Numbered from the stretch's first letter, positions 22,905 through 37,300 are shown. The stretch: DNA of 64,000 nt from Colias croceus (GCF_905220415.1 NC_059554.1:4427001-4491000); one strand, 5' to 3'. The notes: generated by a model from the sequence alone, not told the origin. Program-made: numbers and translations.

Positions 22905-23705
22905 TGGTTTCTTGGATTCTCGGTGGGGGTCGGTCAGTTACCGGCTTGTGCAGGTTCTGTCAGGGCACGGTTGCTTTGGCAGTTACCTGCACAGAATCGG
23001 TCGTGAACCGGCTCCCGCCTGCCATCATTGTAGCAGCCCTCAAGACACGGCTTTGCACACGCTTGCGGAATGCCCAGCATGGACAGACGAGCGTAGGTCT
23101 CTCGAGAGCCTGCTAGGGACAGACACACAGCTGACCCTGCGGGCTCTTGTAGAGACTATGGTCACTGGCGACACCGACCGTGCATGGAAGACCGTCGTCA
23201 CTTTCTGTGCGACGGTTATGAAAAGAAAGGAGGACGCCGAAAGGGCCCGAGAGAACGACCCAGCGGCGGATCCTCTGCGTCGGCGCAGACCCGGCAGGCG
23301 TAGGCGTCTTTATGACCAGCGCCAGCCGTAAACTACCTTAGTGAAAAAGCGCGGGGGGAGGTTTCCGTAGATACGCGCATACTATAGTTATGCTCGCGGC
23401 AAGGAAACCAGAGCCCCCCGTGGCGTAAGGTGGCTAGGTCCGAAAATGAAACGACGATATTATTTAATATCGTCGCTCATTGCCACTTCCGGACCTCGAA
23501 GGGCCGCCAAAAAGCGGCAGTCGCCACAGACGGCGGGGGTACAAGGCCTGGCTGTTAACCCCCGCCGTTCAAGACGATAGACGGCAACCGTTGGGTTTTA
23601 GTGGGTATGGCTTCGTGCGAGTCCCACATACCCCCTTGGACAGTAAAACTGGCGAGGGGGATGCGTAAAGGCATTTCCCAACGTTAAAAAAAAAAAAAAA
23701 AAAAA
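22905..23705 (+). mobile_element. 5'-truncated R1-type LINE 3' end with poly(A)
   Basis: A 139-codon frame (22912-23331) encodes the C-terminus of an ORF2: YRLVQVLSGHGCFGSYLHRI, then a Cys/His knuckle C-x2-C-x7-H-x4-C (CHHCSSPQDTALHTLAEC) and an Arg-rich tail. A 3' UTR (23332-23685) follows, then a 20-A tail at 23686-23705. The knuckle and RLVQVLSGHG-type motif are typical of R1/TRAS/SART-clade ORF2 ends (family knowledge). The upstream border is not defined by a visible target duplication. Confidence 0.8.
22912..23331 (+). pseudogene. R1-type LINE ORF2 C-terminal fragment
   Basis: Only the post-RT C-terminal zinc-knuckle region and the basic tail RRRRPGRRRRLYDQRQP remain. The endonuclease and RT are missing. 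Confidence 0.78.
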
Positions 23706-23709
23706 GGTA

Positions 23710-25236
23710 CGCATACTCGCATAGAAGGTAAATCATGCTAAAGTTAATGTAATAGTGTGCAATATGAGTATGGGGTAACTATCGAGTTTATCTATTTGGG
23801 TATTGGGTATATAAAGGAAACCAACCAATAATTTCGTAAATATATATATTTAAATTTATATCTTCCATCAATACATACATTCAACTGAAAAGTAGGACAT
23901 TTATCATTCAGCTTACAATTTATACAATAGATAACATATTGAATCCAACGCCGTGATACATTAATTTGACAAACTTTTAGTAATATTATGAGGAAGACAT
24001 TGCCAGAAATAAATAATCGTCACAAACACAGCACCTTTGATATAAATGAAAAAGGCCATAATGATTGACTTCAATAAGGTATAATATTGATGGAGGAATA
24101 ATACTTTACAAAATAAAACTTATCGAAATATCTTCGGTGTATGCTAGGAGCTATAAAAATTGAAAATAATACAACTAATTAATTTCATAACTAGTAAGAC
24201 ATTACAATCCCTTACCACGAGATCAGCGACTTGTGACGTCACCTGGTGTTGCAATCATTTAAATATACATTTCTTATGTTGTTATTTATTTCAAAACAAA
24301 AAAATAATATGACTCAGGTATTAGCTTTTTCATTTTAATAATCCAGATAATGTAGTCCCTTTGGTGATTTTACAGTAACTTTTACCAATTGGTGGGTCAA
24401 TCATTTTTTAATAATCTTTGGACTTTTGGAATATTAGCAATTTGTTATGTCCGTAATCACATAATTATTAATTTAACCGCATATTGCAACAATTTGCGAT
24501 CGAATCGAATCAAACATACAACACTTATTATCTACTATAATATAATACCTAATTATTTTTATAAAGTAACAAAATTAACTTATATTTACAGTATTATTAA
24601 ATTGATAGCTGAATTTCACTATTTTATCTATTTATGTATAAATTTTATATTTTAAAAGTCATCGTTTTAGTTATTCAAGATACGTGATAATTATAATAGG
24701 TACCTATATCAATTTAAAAATAAATCATAGGCCTCGTATAGCCTTTGCACACTAGGATAATACAATAAAGGGGAAGATTAAGAATGAATTAACAATTCTG
24801 TGAGTGTTAAGGCACCGTTGGTTAATAGGTATGGTAATACATAAACTTGTGTTAAATCTTTATAATAGAACCTTTAGGTTATACATTTACAATTAAAAAT
24901 AAATTCCACTGGTGGATGTGCATGAGATCAAATCCGACATTGTTTGTGAAATTCTACATTTAATTTAAAATGAAACGCAGGAACGTGACTCAGTATGAAC
25001 ATGATCGAGTTGTGGATATCATCGTCGTTGTTAAATCGAGCAATCGAAACACTCATTCGATGATGGAAATAAATAAAAATGTATGTGAATTCAATGGCAA
25101 AGTATAAATAATTTCTTAGTTGTAGATTTGTGACCGAAAGTTTGCATTATAATGTGGCACGTGCGATAGAGTAGGTACTTCAGTACAGTGGTGTGATATC
25201 GCCGTAGTTGAGCGCGCTCGAGAGCTCGCAGCGGGT
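23710..25236 (-). other. Likely pointed 3' UTR and downstream flank
   Basis: AT-rich sequence after the pointed stop codon (25237). A minus-strand AATAAA-type signal lies around 24284-24290, which would give a roughly 950-nt 3' UTR, but the true end is not determined. A TGACGTCA octamer is at 24234-24241. Confidence 0.4.
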
Positions 25237-25300
25237 TCAGTCGTCGTCTTTCTTTTCCATTTTAGGTTCATACATTGCGTGAAGTTGTTCGGGGGATATT
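25237..25300 (-). CDS. pnt: pointed terminal exon
   Basis: The acceptor is cttttcag. It encodes ISPEQLHAMYEPKMEKKDDD and stop TGA (25239-25237). The Glu-Leu/Gln-Leu-His-Ala-Met tail is shared with ETS1/2. Confidence 0.92.
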
Positions 25301-28300
25301 CTGAAAAGAGAAATATATTGTTAATTGTGATATAAAATAAAAATAACCTAAATTCAGTAAGTATAACAATAATTTATTTTAATTTCATTTTCATTTATTT
25401 ATTTCCTCCCACAATCAAAAATTACAAAATACATAACACCAAACTTATATTATAAGTACATTACTGAAGTGGGAGACAGGAGCCCAAACTGAGTAAACCC
25501 CGTGCTATGGGTCTCCTGTGCTACCCCCCGTTAACAAGTTTATTTTACAAGTTCGGTACTCGGGTGTGGTAAGAGATAAGGATATTTATTATTTATAGAG
25601 AATCGGGAAATAAGATATTACGGAATAGAAAGTTGCACGTGAAGATCTTGGATATTTTGACTATCTATTTTTATAAAACAAATAAAATGCAATAATGATA
25701 GGTATCTTACCCAAGCAAGCTTTGCAAGTCGCAAACAAAGCGGTACACGTAGCGCTTCCCGGCCGTTTTGTGGATGATGTTCTTGTCGTAGTAGTAGCGG
25801 AGACCTCGGGATAGCTTCTCGTAGTTCATTTTGGGCTTGTTCTTGCGGATACCCCAGCGCCGGGCAACCTGGGTAAAGGTGAATAAATTTACTGAAGTTA
25901 TACTTATAAATTTATAAAGAATAGAAAAAAATCGATCACGAGGCGGGTCCCGAACCCGCATCCTTTCGCGCCATTCCAGGGCGGATGCCTCACCAACTCA
26001 GCCAATCGTGACCCGCCTGAGCAATCGAATTTATTCTATTCTTTCAGTTTTATGTGTCTTAAGGGACACACCGCGCGCCATCTATTGAGATGATTTAACA
26101 ACCATATTAGAAGTTATACTTCTTTTGGCGCGATGGAGAAAAATGATGAGAGTGAATTTTTACGATGCGTGCGCACACCGACACCTAAATTTAACAGCAT
26201 GAAGTTAGTTCTAGGTGGTATGAAAATTGATAACTATGTTCAAGTTGTATATTCTAGTATTTTTAAAATGTGAAATTAGTAAACATTTTGAAGTATGGGA
26301 AAAGGTATATAAAAGGACAACGGATTATTTCGAAACTTTTACATTTAATAATACATAATATGTTGATATAAAGGTAGTGAACTACATAATTGATCGATTT
26401 CGATGCCATAGAAGATCATCCTTGGCATCAAATACTTTCATGATTAGAATGACATACATGTATCTATGGGCTTCAACTCATATTTACAAGGAGACACCTC
26501 CATATGAAAGGCTTGTAATCTACTTAAAGAAAACCCTTCCTTTAATTTATCACATAAAAATGATCTTACCTCATCAGGGTCAGTAAGCTTGAACTCCCAA
26601 CCGTCGCCAGTCCACGAGATGAAGCCCTGGCAGCTCTTGTCCGTCAGCAGCTCCAGTAAGAACTGCCACAGCTGGATCGGCCCTGAACCTGCACAGATAG
26701 TACACAGTTGCTTTACGATATACAAAACATTCTAGATAATAAGGGAGTTGGAAGTTTTAAATAGAGAGGTAATCAATTATCTTTTTATTTTCGGATTTCA
26801 TATTTTAAGAGACCAAAGACTTGTCATTACTGAAATCTATCGTACTTATCGTACATATATCGTATCGCATTGACATAAATGATTAACTAAACTCATAGTG
26901 GCGCTCAAAAAATGTCCAAAGCAAAACTCTGCCTATGCATATATTAGGCACTGTTTTTAAGCGTTAACAATAGACTTTGAACATTAATATTACAAAATGG
27001 GGCGTTAATTCGAATGAATGTTTAAAGTCTCGGACATTTTTGACGACTGGTGAATTTTAAAAGTACCTATGTCAATGACCTATTATACTAGTAGACGCGG
27101 CATACGCCAACATCATTGCACTAAAAAACAGCGTAATTAATACATACCTACTTATTAACGCATTATCACCAATACAGTTGTTCTCTCTTTCACTCTCACG
27201 CACGAGACATAATACATGTCTCACTCATGTACTTCGTAATAACAACTGCCGATTAAAATACAAAAAGAACGTCCAGCCACGACGCTGATGGTGCGTGACT
27301 AAGTGAAACTCGGGCACTTACCTGAGTTTTTTCTTGCCAAAATAGAGAGCGGGTAACGTATCTAGCTCTTTTATATATCATAGACCTATGTTATGACCAC
27401 ATTTATGACGATTCAAAAGTGCTTCTTTAGAAGAAGTTTAAATGAATAAATAAATGTTTGAGTTTGATCTTTTAAGAGACAATTGTTACTTGTTATTCTA
27501 GTTGTTTGTACTGGATATTTTTTGACGACCTTTTTAATAAGTCATTATTAGTTTACTTGTTTGTGATTTGTGAGACTATTTGTTGGATGTGTTGATTGTG
27601 TTTATTTGTCAATGTGTTGGAGGTTAGAATTCAATATATTACCGGTGAAGCAGGGCCCCGAAGCGGGGTAGGGCAGCTTGTCCTGCGGTATGAGCGCGTG
27701 CTGCTCGCCGGGCCACTCGCTCCACTCGGCGCACGCGCCGCCGTACTCCGGCGCGTAGCCCTCGCCGTACACCTCGCCGCCGTACCTGCCGCCCGCCGCT
27801 GAAACCGTACCTTTATGTTAGTTACTAGTATTATAATATTATCTACTAGGTTTCCGCCCGCGGCTTCGCCCGCGCAGTCAAAGAAAAGCCCGCATAGTTC
27901 CCGTTCTCGTGGGATTTCCGGGATTGCGTCATTTTCCCGGAATAAAAAGTAGCCTATGTCCTTTCTCGGGTATCAAAATATCTCCATACCAAATTTCATG
28001 AAAATTGGTTCAGTAGTTTAGGCGTGATTGAGTAACAGACAGACAGACAGAGTTACTTTCGCATTTATAATATTAGGTAGTAGGGATTAGTATTGTGCTT
28101 GTCACATATGATATTTAATACGAATGGGATATGCTGAAGAGTTACTGTATAAACTTGAATAGTAATAGCAAAACACCTACACATGGTACAGATACTGCTT
28201 TCCGAATCGGTGGTAAATGTTAAAATATGTAATGACGATTCAATAGTGCTTCAAAAGCAGTCTAATTTTATAAATAAATATTTGAGTTTGAGTTAGAATT

Positions 28301-31300
28301 ACGGAAAAGGCTGATTTATGAATAAATTTAGCATTGTACTTTGTGTACGCTATGTGCAAAATATACTTTCATAGCAATAGCAAAACACCTACACATTGTA
28401 TATTTACATAACATGTAAATTTACAAATGCTAGTAAATGAATGAAAAAAGAAAACGTATTGTATAATTTTGATTTTAAAGTAGTCGTTAGTGGTTGACAG
28501 TCATTTATAACACGTGGAAGACGACACCCCATGAATTTAATTGCCAGACGATACAAGTCGGCTAACAAGTCCGTTTGAAACTTGCAACTGAATACATACA
28601 TACATTAATTAAGAACCAAGTCAGAAATCCCTTTGTTCTTTATTATCGTTACATCTTTCCTAATGACTTGTCACTATTTTTTTGCTTGCAAAAGGCGTCT
28701 GTGTTTTAAATAGACTTTTAATGTGATTTTTTACTGTTTGATGTCTTTGTTTACGCATTAATAATATAGTTGAGGGGGAAAAGTGATTTTTTGTTACTTA
28801 GAAATAATTCAAGCTCTATGTTTATTTCTATGCAAGAAAAAAAAATTGCTAAAACGGATAAATGGTCATGGTGGCGTATATGAAAAACAAGCTAAAACTC
28901 ACTTCTAGGATATGGCTTCGTGTACGAGTGAGGTTGGTATTTGTGCTCGTGTGTGAGCAGCGGCTGCGTATGTGCGTGCGCGTGGTGGTAGTACTCGTCG
29001 AGGTAGGGCTGCGCCGGCGCGGGCGGCGGGTACTCCGGCTGGTAGTACTCGTCGAGGGGCGAAGCCGCCGCGGGCGCGGGCGCCGCCGCCGGGGCCGCTG
29101 CGCCGCCGCTCGTCTCCGTGTAATATGTGTTGGTTTCGCGGGGCCCGCCTGTCGTGTAGCCACCTGAAATAATAACACGTAGTTTAGGACTGGTAAGCTT
29201 AATGTACCTTAGGTACGTAAAACACCTTATCTATAGGTACTATTATAAAGCTGAAGAGTTTTTTTTGTTTGTTTGTTTGAACGCGCTAATGTCAGTATCT
29301 ACTGGTCCGATTTGAAAAATTCTTTCAGTGTTAGATAGCCCATTTATCGAGGAAGGCCTATACTACATAATGTCATCTCGCTAAGATCAATAGGAGCGGA
29401 GCACTGCAGGTAAACCGCGGAGCACAGCTAGTACAAGATATTTAGGATACGGAAAGTTTTCCTAACTTTCCGGGAAAGTAATAAGAGTACGAATTCTGTG
29501 GTTTACTGGTTTACGGATTCCACATACATAATAAATGAAGTATATCGGATTGAATATGGTTAGTTCAAGGTTAAAACTCGTGAGTGTGGTAGAGCGCGGG
29601 AAGCGAGGCGCGACGGTCGCGGTTCACGGCGCGCCTTTTGTTCTGCGCGTGTCCGAGCGCGGACACCGTGCGTTGGCGACGCTACGAGCTACAATATCAT
29701 ACGTTGTGTAGGATTTTGAATTATAATACGTAATTAGTAATTACATTATACAATATTTTTTCCGAGTTCTTCTACCAAATGTATTAATCATACCAAATAT
29801 CAAAGTTTTCTAAGTGGTGAGGACGAGGTAAAGAAAATTGTTTAAAATTGGTATGTAACCTACCTATTTTCAAACTGAGCAAAAAATGTTACTTATGGTA
29901 GGTATTTAATTTGAAAAAATATTATTATAAGAAGAAGAAGAATAGGTAATACACGAAAACATAACACAACGTGTTTATTTTTTGTAGGTGTTTATTACAT
30001 AGAATATATACAATTCAAAAATCCACGTGCAAGATTCAGTTGTTTGAAATATAAAATCCAGTCTACCGATCCTAAGCTATAATTTAAAGCATGTACAGTT
30101 GGAACTATCATAGGAGCAACGCGTGAACACATTCTGTGATTGGATAATTGTGTTACTGTCATAAGTACCAATTCGACGGGTCAGTAGTCCCACGATCATT
30201 GTTTGAGGGTATACAGTATCAATTTATCTTCTGCCTACAGTCAATTATATTAGCATTCAGACGATTCGATATGTATTGGATTAAATCTGAAATACGTGCA
30301 CAAAGACGTATTTAAATCGTAACAAGTGATGTAACTTATTTTAGGAATTAATAAACAATAGGTACCTAGCTTTTTTATTATGACTCTTTTGTAGACATGT
30401 ACTTAAATAGTTTTAATTGATAATAGGTATTGCAGTTCTTTTTTAGAAACGTTGCAGAAACATGATGTTTTATGAAATTTTTATATTTACCACTAAAACC
30501 TTTGTTAAAGGTCAGAGCACTTTTGAACAAAGTTTTTTGGATAGGTGTGATTCCCACGGTCAATGTGCGTGATAAACTTTTTTTGTTTCATCAGAGACCG
30601 TAGGTACCTCGATGTTCAACGTCACGCAAAAATGTTCTATAGTAACATGAAATGGAGATAATAATAGATAATTTAATGTATGGTAGAGTCGTGTAAATAG
30701 GCTAGTAGGATAGGTTATGTGTAGATTATTATAACGTTGCTTAACCTACCTATAAGTATTTGTTTTTCTGTTTTGCATATAAAAGGTTATCGTGTTTTTC
30801 TGTTTACACAGGAATCGTTGATACATATCATGTAAGTAGATATAGGTACTTATTCATATTTAACATTGCTACTAAACAAGACTTTTCATTATCATTGTTC
30901 ATCAATTATTCACGTAACGTAGCTTCAGATAATGAAGAAGAAACACAGTATTTCACGCTTGAAGACACATTCCAAACATATCGTTAAAATGGTAATGTTT
31001 TTTAACGCGTCACGGAAAGACTGATGTTACGATGCAAACAACAAAGCCGCAAACAAATCACTCAGTGATGTCAAATCGACTAATACGAGTATTTTAATGA
31101 AGTGAAAGTGGCTCATTACAATTCCCTTCAGTCGTCACAATAGCGCCCATAAATCTGCTACAAAACATTTAAACTACCGAAAAAGCTCCCGCGGGGATGA
31201 ACTTATGACCTCTCGTACGTCAGTGTTCAGTCGACAATCGTATACGTTAAATATATTTGGATGAAAATGTATATTATACATATTTGTTACTTAGAAAATT

Positions 31301-34300
31301 ACTAGAAAATGAAAATGCATAATTTTAATTAAAAGATAAGAGTTTACGCTCATTATATAAACGATCACATACTTTACATACGACTTTGAAAAGAGGTTTA
31401 CATTCATTCCTCACATTTATTGAGGTCGAATAAAAGACAAATCAGATGAAACACAATTATAATCGTCCACATATTATAAGCGTTTATAAATTCGATATGA
31501 CGCGAGTTCGGGCTTCGGCGCGTATGAGCGAGGGGCGTGTGCGCGGGCGGGCGGGGCGGCCAATCCAGCGCGGCCACGCCCCGCGCGCCAGGTCGAGAGG
31601 TCGCGGGACTTGGCGACCATTGGCGCGGAACGAGAGGTTCGCAGCAATCCGTCTGTGACCACCTTTACTTTGCCACTTCCAAATACAATATAGACGTTTT
31701 TACAAATGTACCTATATTGGTAATTGCATCCATAATTTGGTTAAGTACTATTAAATCTGTCGAGATTTATTCAGTAAAATTGCGTAGCGGTTAGTTTATT
31801 GTAGTGCTTTATACATTTTATATTCTATTTCCTTTGCAGTTTCAAATATTATGAGACGGGCGTCCAATTAATGATATTTTAGAAATTTTGAATATTATTT
31901 AAAGATCTGAAGACATGTGCGACAGAAACAAGAGGCAGATGGCAGCTGGCAGCATCGTTTTTTTACTTGTCCTTACGTAACTTGAGAACTGCGAAAATAT
32001 TCCTGGGACGTGTCTTTTTTGGTCGCGCACGCGCTCTACCACACCATATGGTGTATATGACGACCGACGACTTCAAAATCATATTAAGTTATTCGTAATT
32101 CGTATTACCTACCTATCTTAATAACTACTATCTAAGTTATAGCCTTATTACAATGTAGAAATAAAAAATAGTAGAATTAATGAACTTTATAAAACTCTAT
32201 CATAGAGTTATAATCGTTACGTTATTAAATTTTTTCCTCATTATTGGATACCAGCTTTTATCAAGCGCCATCAATAACCCCAACGTAAATATTATCTGTT
32301 ATTCTTCTATCTTTATTTACTACCTGGCTATTTTTTGAAAGAATGAGATCACAGCTCCAATTCAAAGTTCCAAGCGGAAGTTTTATATGATTTTTTAATT
32401 TTAGACGCAAAACAACCGCAGGTGATCAACCGTTGACGGCTAGATGTCATGCACGTGCTATTTTGACATTCATCGCTCATTAAGGATTATGATTTGGGCT
32501 TTTTAATATCTTGGCATCATTAAGAATTAAAACATTTTTAATTTTTTACTTAATTCGTTCCTTAGATATATCTGTTTTGCTGTTCAGAATTAAATTATGT
32601 TGTTTGAATGTTGTCTAAAAATGTACTAGATCTATAAATTTATAACCAACAATAATAATCCTGTTTTATTTTATTCTAGTAAATAAAACATGCATTATAT
32701 TAATGTTAATGTCCTTTTAGACGTGCCAAAATTTAAAAAAATAACACGTGTCACCATGAATTTGGAAATAATTTGTCGAGTGACGAGAATGTAGCCTAAT
32801 AAATTGCTAAAATATGAAAAATAGAAACGCGAAAAAACTACAACAACATTCAAAATAAAAGGAAATTGCTGTCAACGCATGGAGTTTAAATCAAATTCAA
32901 AAATTGGAGCATCATTCGACAGGAAATGTTAAATATATTTATGTCCAGCGGATGCTATTCTTTGTCATATGCTCGTTTCTATCATACCTAATTATTATTT
33001 TTACCAAGCGAATTTTGTGTCATATTTATTTTTTTTAAGTTTCAAGTGAATGTAGGTCAATTATTGTCAGGCTTCGAAATATATTAACCGAACCGAGTCA
33101 AAGCAATCATAATAATAATACCTATTATATGATTAAACATTTTCCTTAAACAAACGTGGTTGTCCACATAACACGACGATAAATTGTGAACAAAAATAAT
33201 TAATATTGAAGAGGTTAAAAGTTTCGTACGTACACGGAATATATTTTAAAGCTCTACGACCTCTAGTCGGTTTATAATTAGAGGGAGTTATATTATATCC
33301 TTTTTTTTTTTTTTAACGTTGGGAAATGCATTTACGTATCCCCCTCTACAGTTTTACTGCACGAGGGGGTATGTGGGACTCGCATGAAGCCATACCCACT
33401 AAAACCCAACGGTGGCCACCGTTCATCTTCGGCGACAGGGGTTAACAGCCAGGCCTTGTACCCCCGCAAGAGTTATATTATATCCTGGACATACATGATC
33501 TACCGAAATCACATAACACCGATATTTATTACCAATAAAACGCCGTATGGCACGCTCGTGCATATAATTAAACGTTTTTCGTCACTGCACACCGATGTGT
33601 ATAAAAGTTAAGTTTTTGATATAAAAATAATATCGGGCTTACAATAATATCCGGTGGAACATAATGTTTGCATCAATTAATAAACACAGGCCGCGGGCGG
33701 CAGATGGTGATACCGATTTACTGAATAAAATATCTCGCCCCTGATATAAATTTACCGATGTCATGGCTTGTTTTAGTGCATAATATATAATTTATAAAAT
33801 TAATTTTTATATCTGATACGCGAATAAAACTTTAGAACGAAGTTGTTTGTAAAAAAGCTCTTTCCATGTTACCTACCTACTTATTTTATAATCAATTAAA
33901 CTGAAAGCGCGTTTGGCTTTTTAAACTAGAAGTATGCAATTATTAATTCTCATTTATAAATTAAATATAAAATTAAAAATATGAAAAAATAATATTAATC
34001 TTATCGTTTTAACAGAAAAACTCTATTCTAGATAAAACGTATCAAACGTAATTTCCCAAGCAAATAACGTAATAGTGCTATATGCCATGTAGAGTCTAAT
34101 CGCCAGTTTGGCAGGTGCGCCGCCACCTGCGCGAACGTTACAAAAACGCCGCGTAGGGGGACCTGCTGACCGTGCACTGTGCAGCTTATGACATGGGGAA
34201 CCCATAAAACTTATCCATACTAACTTAGCCCGCCATAAAACATATGCTGACAGTATGGAAAGCTGAAAACGAACGGATGTCGCTTTATTCAGACTTAAGT

Positions 34301-37300
34301 TTAAATCTTTATTTAACTTTATTATATAATTATCTCGTTAATTAAAGTATCAAGTACCGTCGACTAAAATTAATAACTATTTATAAGCTCTATGTTAGAT
34401 CTATCTAGACTTAATATTAAAAATATATGAAAACTATCATCAGCCTTTTTATAGATTGAACTAATGTCCGTCATAAAAAGTGTGCTTTAGGTTAATATAT
34501 TAAAAAAGGAACTGCGTCTTGTGCGTTAAGTCGGAGACAGGATGTAGTGGCGCTTCGGCTGGCGGAAGCGGCGCGGGCGCATCAATGGCCGTACGTGACA
34601 CGTTGTGACGTCATACTCTTTTTATTGCTATTTTAATGCCCAATATAGCTAGACTATCAATATAATATCAATAAAAAATAATTAAAAAACATAAAAATTT
34701 GTACGCATCAAATCCATAATTAATTTCATTTTTTAATACAGCGCATGAATGGTAGATAGAGCTTTCATTGATTCTTGCGATCGCATTAAGTAACTAGCAG
34801 CAAAAAGCTTTTCCGTTTCATATATGAATGGGGTTTGTGAGAAATTATTTCTATCCGAAGACGTGCGCAGTTTCTAAGAAAAAATAGCTATTACTGCGAG
34901 TTGCACAGGAAAGCGAATCCAAAGTTAGTCTGGTGTGTCGCGGCTGACGGAAGTGGATATGAATGGGTGTTGACTGTTGTGACGTCAACACGTGTGACGT
35001 CATAGTGACAATATTGGAATATGGAAACAGTTTCCCCAACATGTGTTTAATTAAAAAATTAAAAAATAACATGTCGTCATTATTTGGGAGTTCAAACAGA
35101 ATATTGCATGACACGATTCGGTTGAAACATACGATAACTAAAGCCCTGAATAACAGCGTACGCGGCCGACTACTTACATATTGACTTGTTAACGTTATTG
35201 TACGTTAATAAAGGTTATCTAAGCATCGAGGTCAAAGTCATTCTACTGTCTCACAGGTCATCCACACAACAGCTGCATTAGACAGGTGCCTAACGCGACT
35301 TTGTTCCTTATAAAGCTCCTAATGATACCGTCGGAAATTATTCGGATTAATGTACATCCAATACTATATATTACTCGCTAATTATCAGTTAGGATTATGA
35401 AATTTATTAATAATATATTCACCCTGAAAAGGTTATCGTTACGCTAATAGAAAAGGTGGTAAGTGTTTAAGGTAATAATTTATAATAATTGTATTAGTTA
35501 GCAGTGTTAGCGGCCATTTAAATGATAATTTTTATTTATTTGAACTTTTAAATAGTTGCAAGCGCGTAAAAATAGAATATTATGTGATAAAAAATTGCAA
35601 TAGAATAAAAGTTTTAATATGAGCTTTCAACCATTAATTATATTAAATCAAGTATTAAATACATAGAAATATAATAAATTCTGATGATGTGTCAGTGTCG
35701 CAACTCGTTTCTCTATGATATAATTTCATTGATATTTATTCGGACTGGCTTTTTATTGCTATTAAATTTGTAATTTTGAGAAGCGTGAGAATTGTAGAAT
35801 AAGCTTAGGCCTTTTTATAGTTGCAAATTAACCGTTACTATAACCGTGAGATAAAGATTAATATTATTAATAATTTCCCCCAAGAGTGCAGAAGTAACAC
35901 ATAGGTAATAATTTATAAGTATCATTTTTGTGACTATTTTATTGATACTAATAGAATTATTCCGACAGATCTATTTAAAGTGATACAAAAATATAATATT
36001 TATGGGGTCTATGCTCCGCCAAATACAATACATTTATGGTGCTAGGTTATTCGATAGTCGGATTACAAACTAATTCGCTATTTCGCTCACGTCAAGCTGA
36101 TCGAATGAGATTTGTTTCTGTAAAAGGAAGGAAATGATTACTTTAAGGTGATCGACCTGGACCGTTAGACACCTATATTATTGAACCATGCACTGATCAT
36201 ATTTTGTTTGTAGACAAGTCGCGATTATTAGAACAACGTGCATATTTATATTTAGAAACGTGATGCACATTTCAATTGCGCAAACCGCTATACATAAAAA
36301 TTATATGATCACTTACCTAGTTCCTACACAAGAAATGACGATTCTAGAAGCTAAAAGTTAATTCTTTGCATTCGAAAGATTGCCTCAACATATTATATGA
36401 GAGATGTAATAATATTTGCAAAACTTATATTATTAATATTAATACTGATAGCGAGGTAATATATCAGCGTAGCAAATAGGAAGCATAAATCTATTGTATA
36501 AATAAATTATATTTTATACAACACATTGTTTTAGTGATAATGCTATGTAGATGAAGTGTTCACATTATTTTCACGTAATCTATGTATGCAAATGTAACTT
36601 ATATGACAATAGTGTAGGAGCTTTTTATGCGCGTCACGCGGCGGAAGTTCGGCGAGGTGCGCCCGCGCCGGATCCAAGATGGCGGCGAGAGTACTTCCGG
36701 CCGCAGCTCTCAATGAATCTCGCCTGATACTTGAATGATATCGTTAAAAGCTCGGCGCTTCGTGCTTACAACCACAACTAATTGCATGATATTTGTATAA
36801 AGGTGGCGTCTAGTAGCTTAGTACGTCTTATAATTTAAATATATTATTAAATAGATAAAAAATAGAGCTAGGAGCTTTTATAAAATTAATAAAAAGTAAT
36901 TTTTAGTGTAGGTGCATAATTATTGTGAATTCAATCAAATATAAAAATTATTTTAAATCAATCAATACTTTTATGTTCATAGGTATATAATCAAGGTATA
37001 CAATTTTGAAAAGAATATAGCGGTATTTTACAAACAGAAAAAAAGAAATTCTAATTAATAGTCATAAAAGATAAACGAAAGAACAAGCATAAAATAAATT
37101 ATTTATTCTGACTGACTAAAAACATAGATTATAAAGACACTATTTCTATACATATAATTGTGACGTAGGAGTAACAAGTGCGAGTGTTATCTAGTCTAAA
37201 ATTAAAATAGTCATTGAGAAAGCAAACCTGCAGGTAATATGTAGGACGGGTCATTGCAAATGTTTTCCACCGTAGGATCAAACGCGAGCCTGTTGTGGTC

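Larger units (their letters stand above)
29164..37227 (-). other. Large pointed intron between P1 exon and first shared exon
   Basis: Mostly AT-rich. It holds a repeat fragment (29230-29440), a GC-rich patch at 29590-29690, a GC-rich CpG-rich patch at 31495-31650, a truncated LINE tail (33301-33469), CRE octamers (34606-35002) and a GC-rich ETS/YY1 motif patch (36625-36720). No coding exon is recognised. Confidence 0.7.

Noticed and set aside
22824..23128. ORFs overlapping the R1-type LINE end in other frames
   Set aside because: Only the 22912-23331 frame gives the recognisable zinc-knuckle C-terminus.
25936..26011. Functional serine tRNA gene
   Set aside because: The formal anticodon GGA is serine, but the long variable arm of serine tRNAs is missing, and the acceptor and anticodon stems are incomplete. 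A pseudo-tRNA or SINE-derived copy is the better reading.
28849..29178. Arg-rich ORFs on both strands
   Set aside because: Shadows of the pointed shared exon 28903-29163, whose real frame is fixed by splice phases.
31446..31794. Short ORFs over the CpG-rich patch
   Set aside because: GC-driven open frames with no domain and no in-phase splice junction to known exons.
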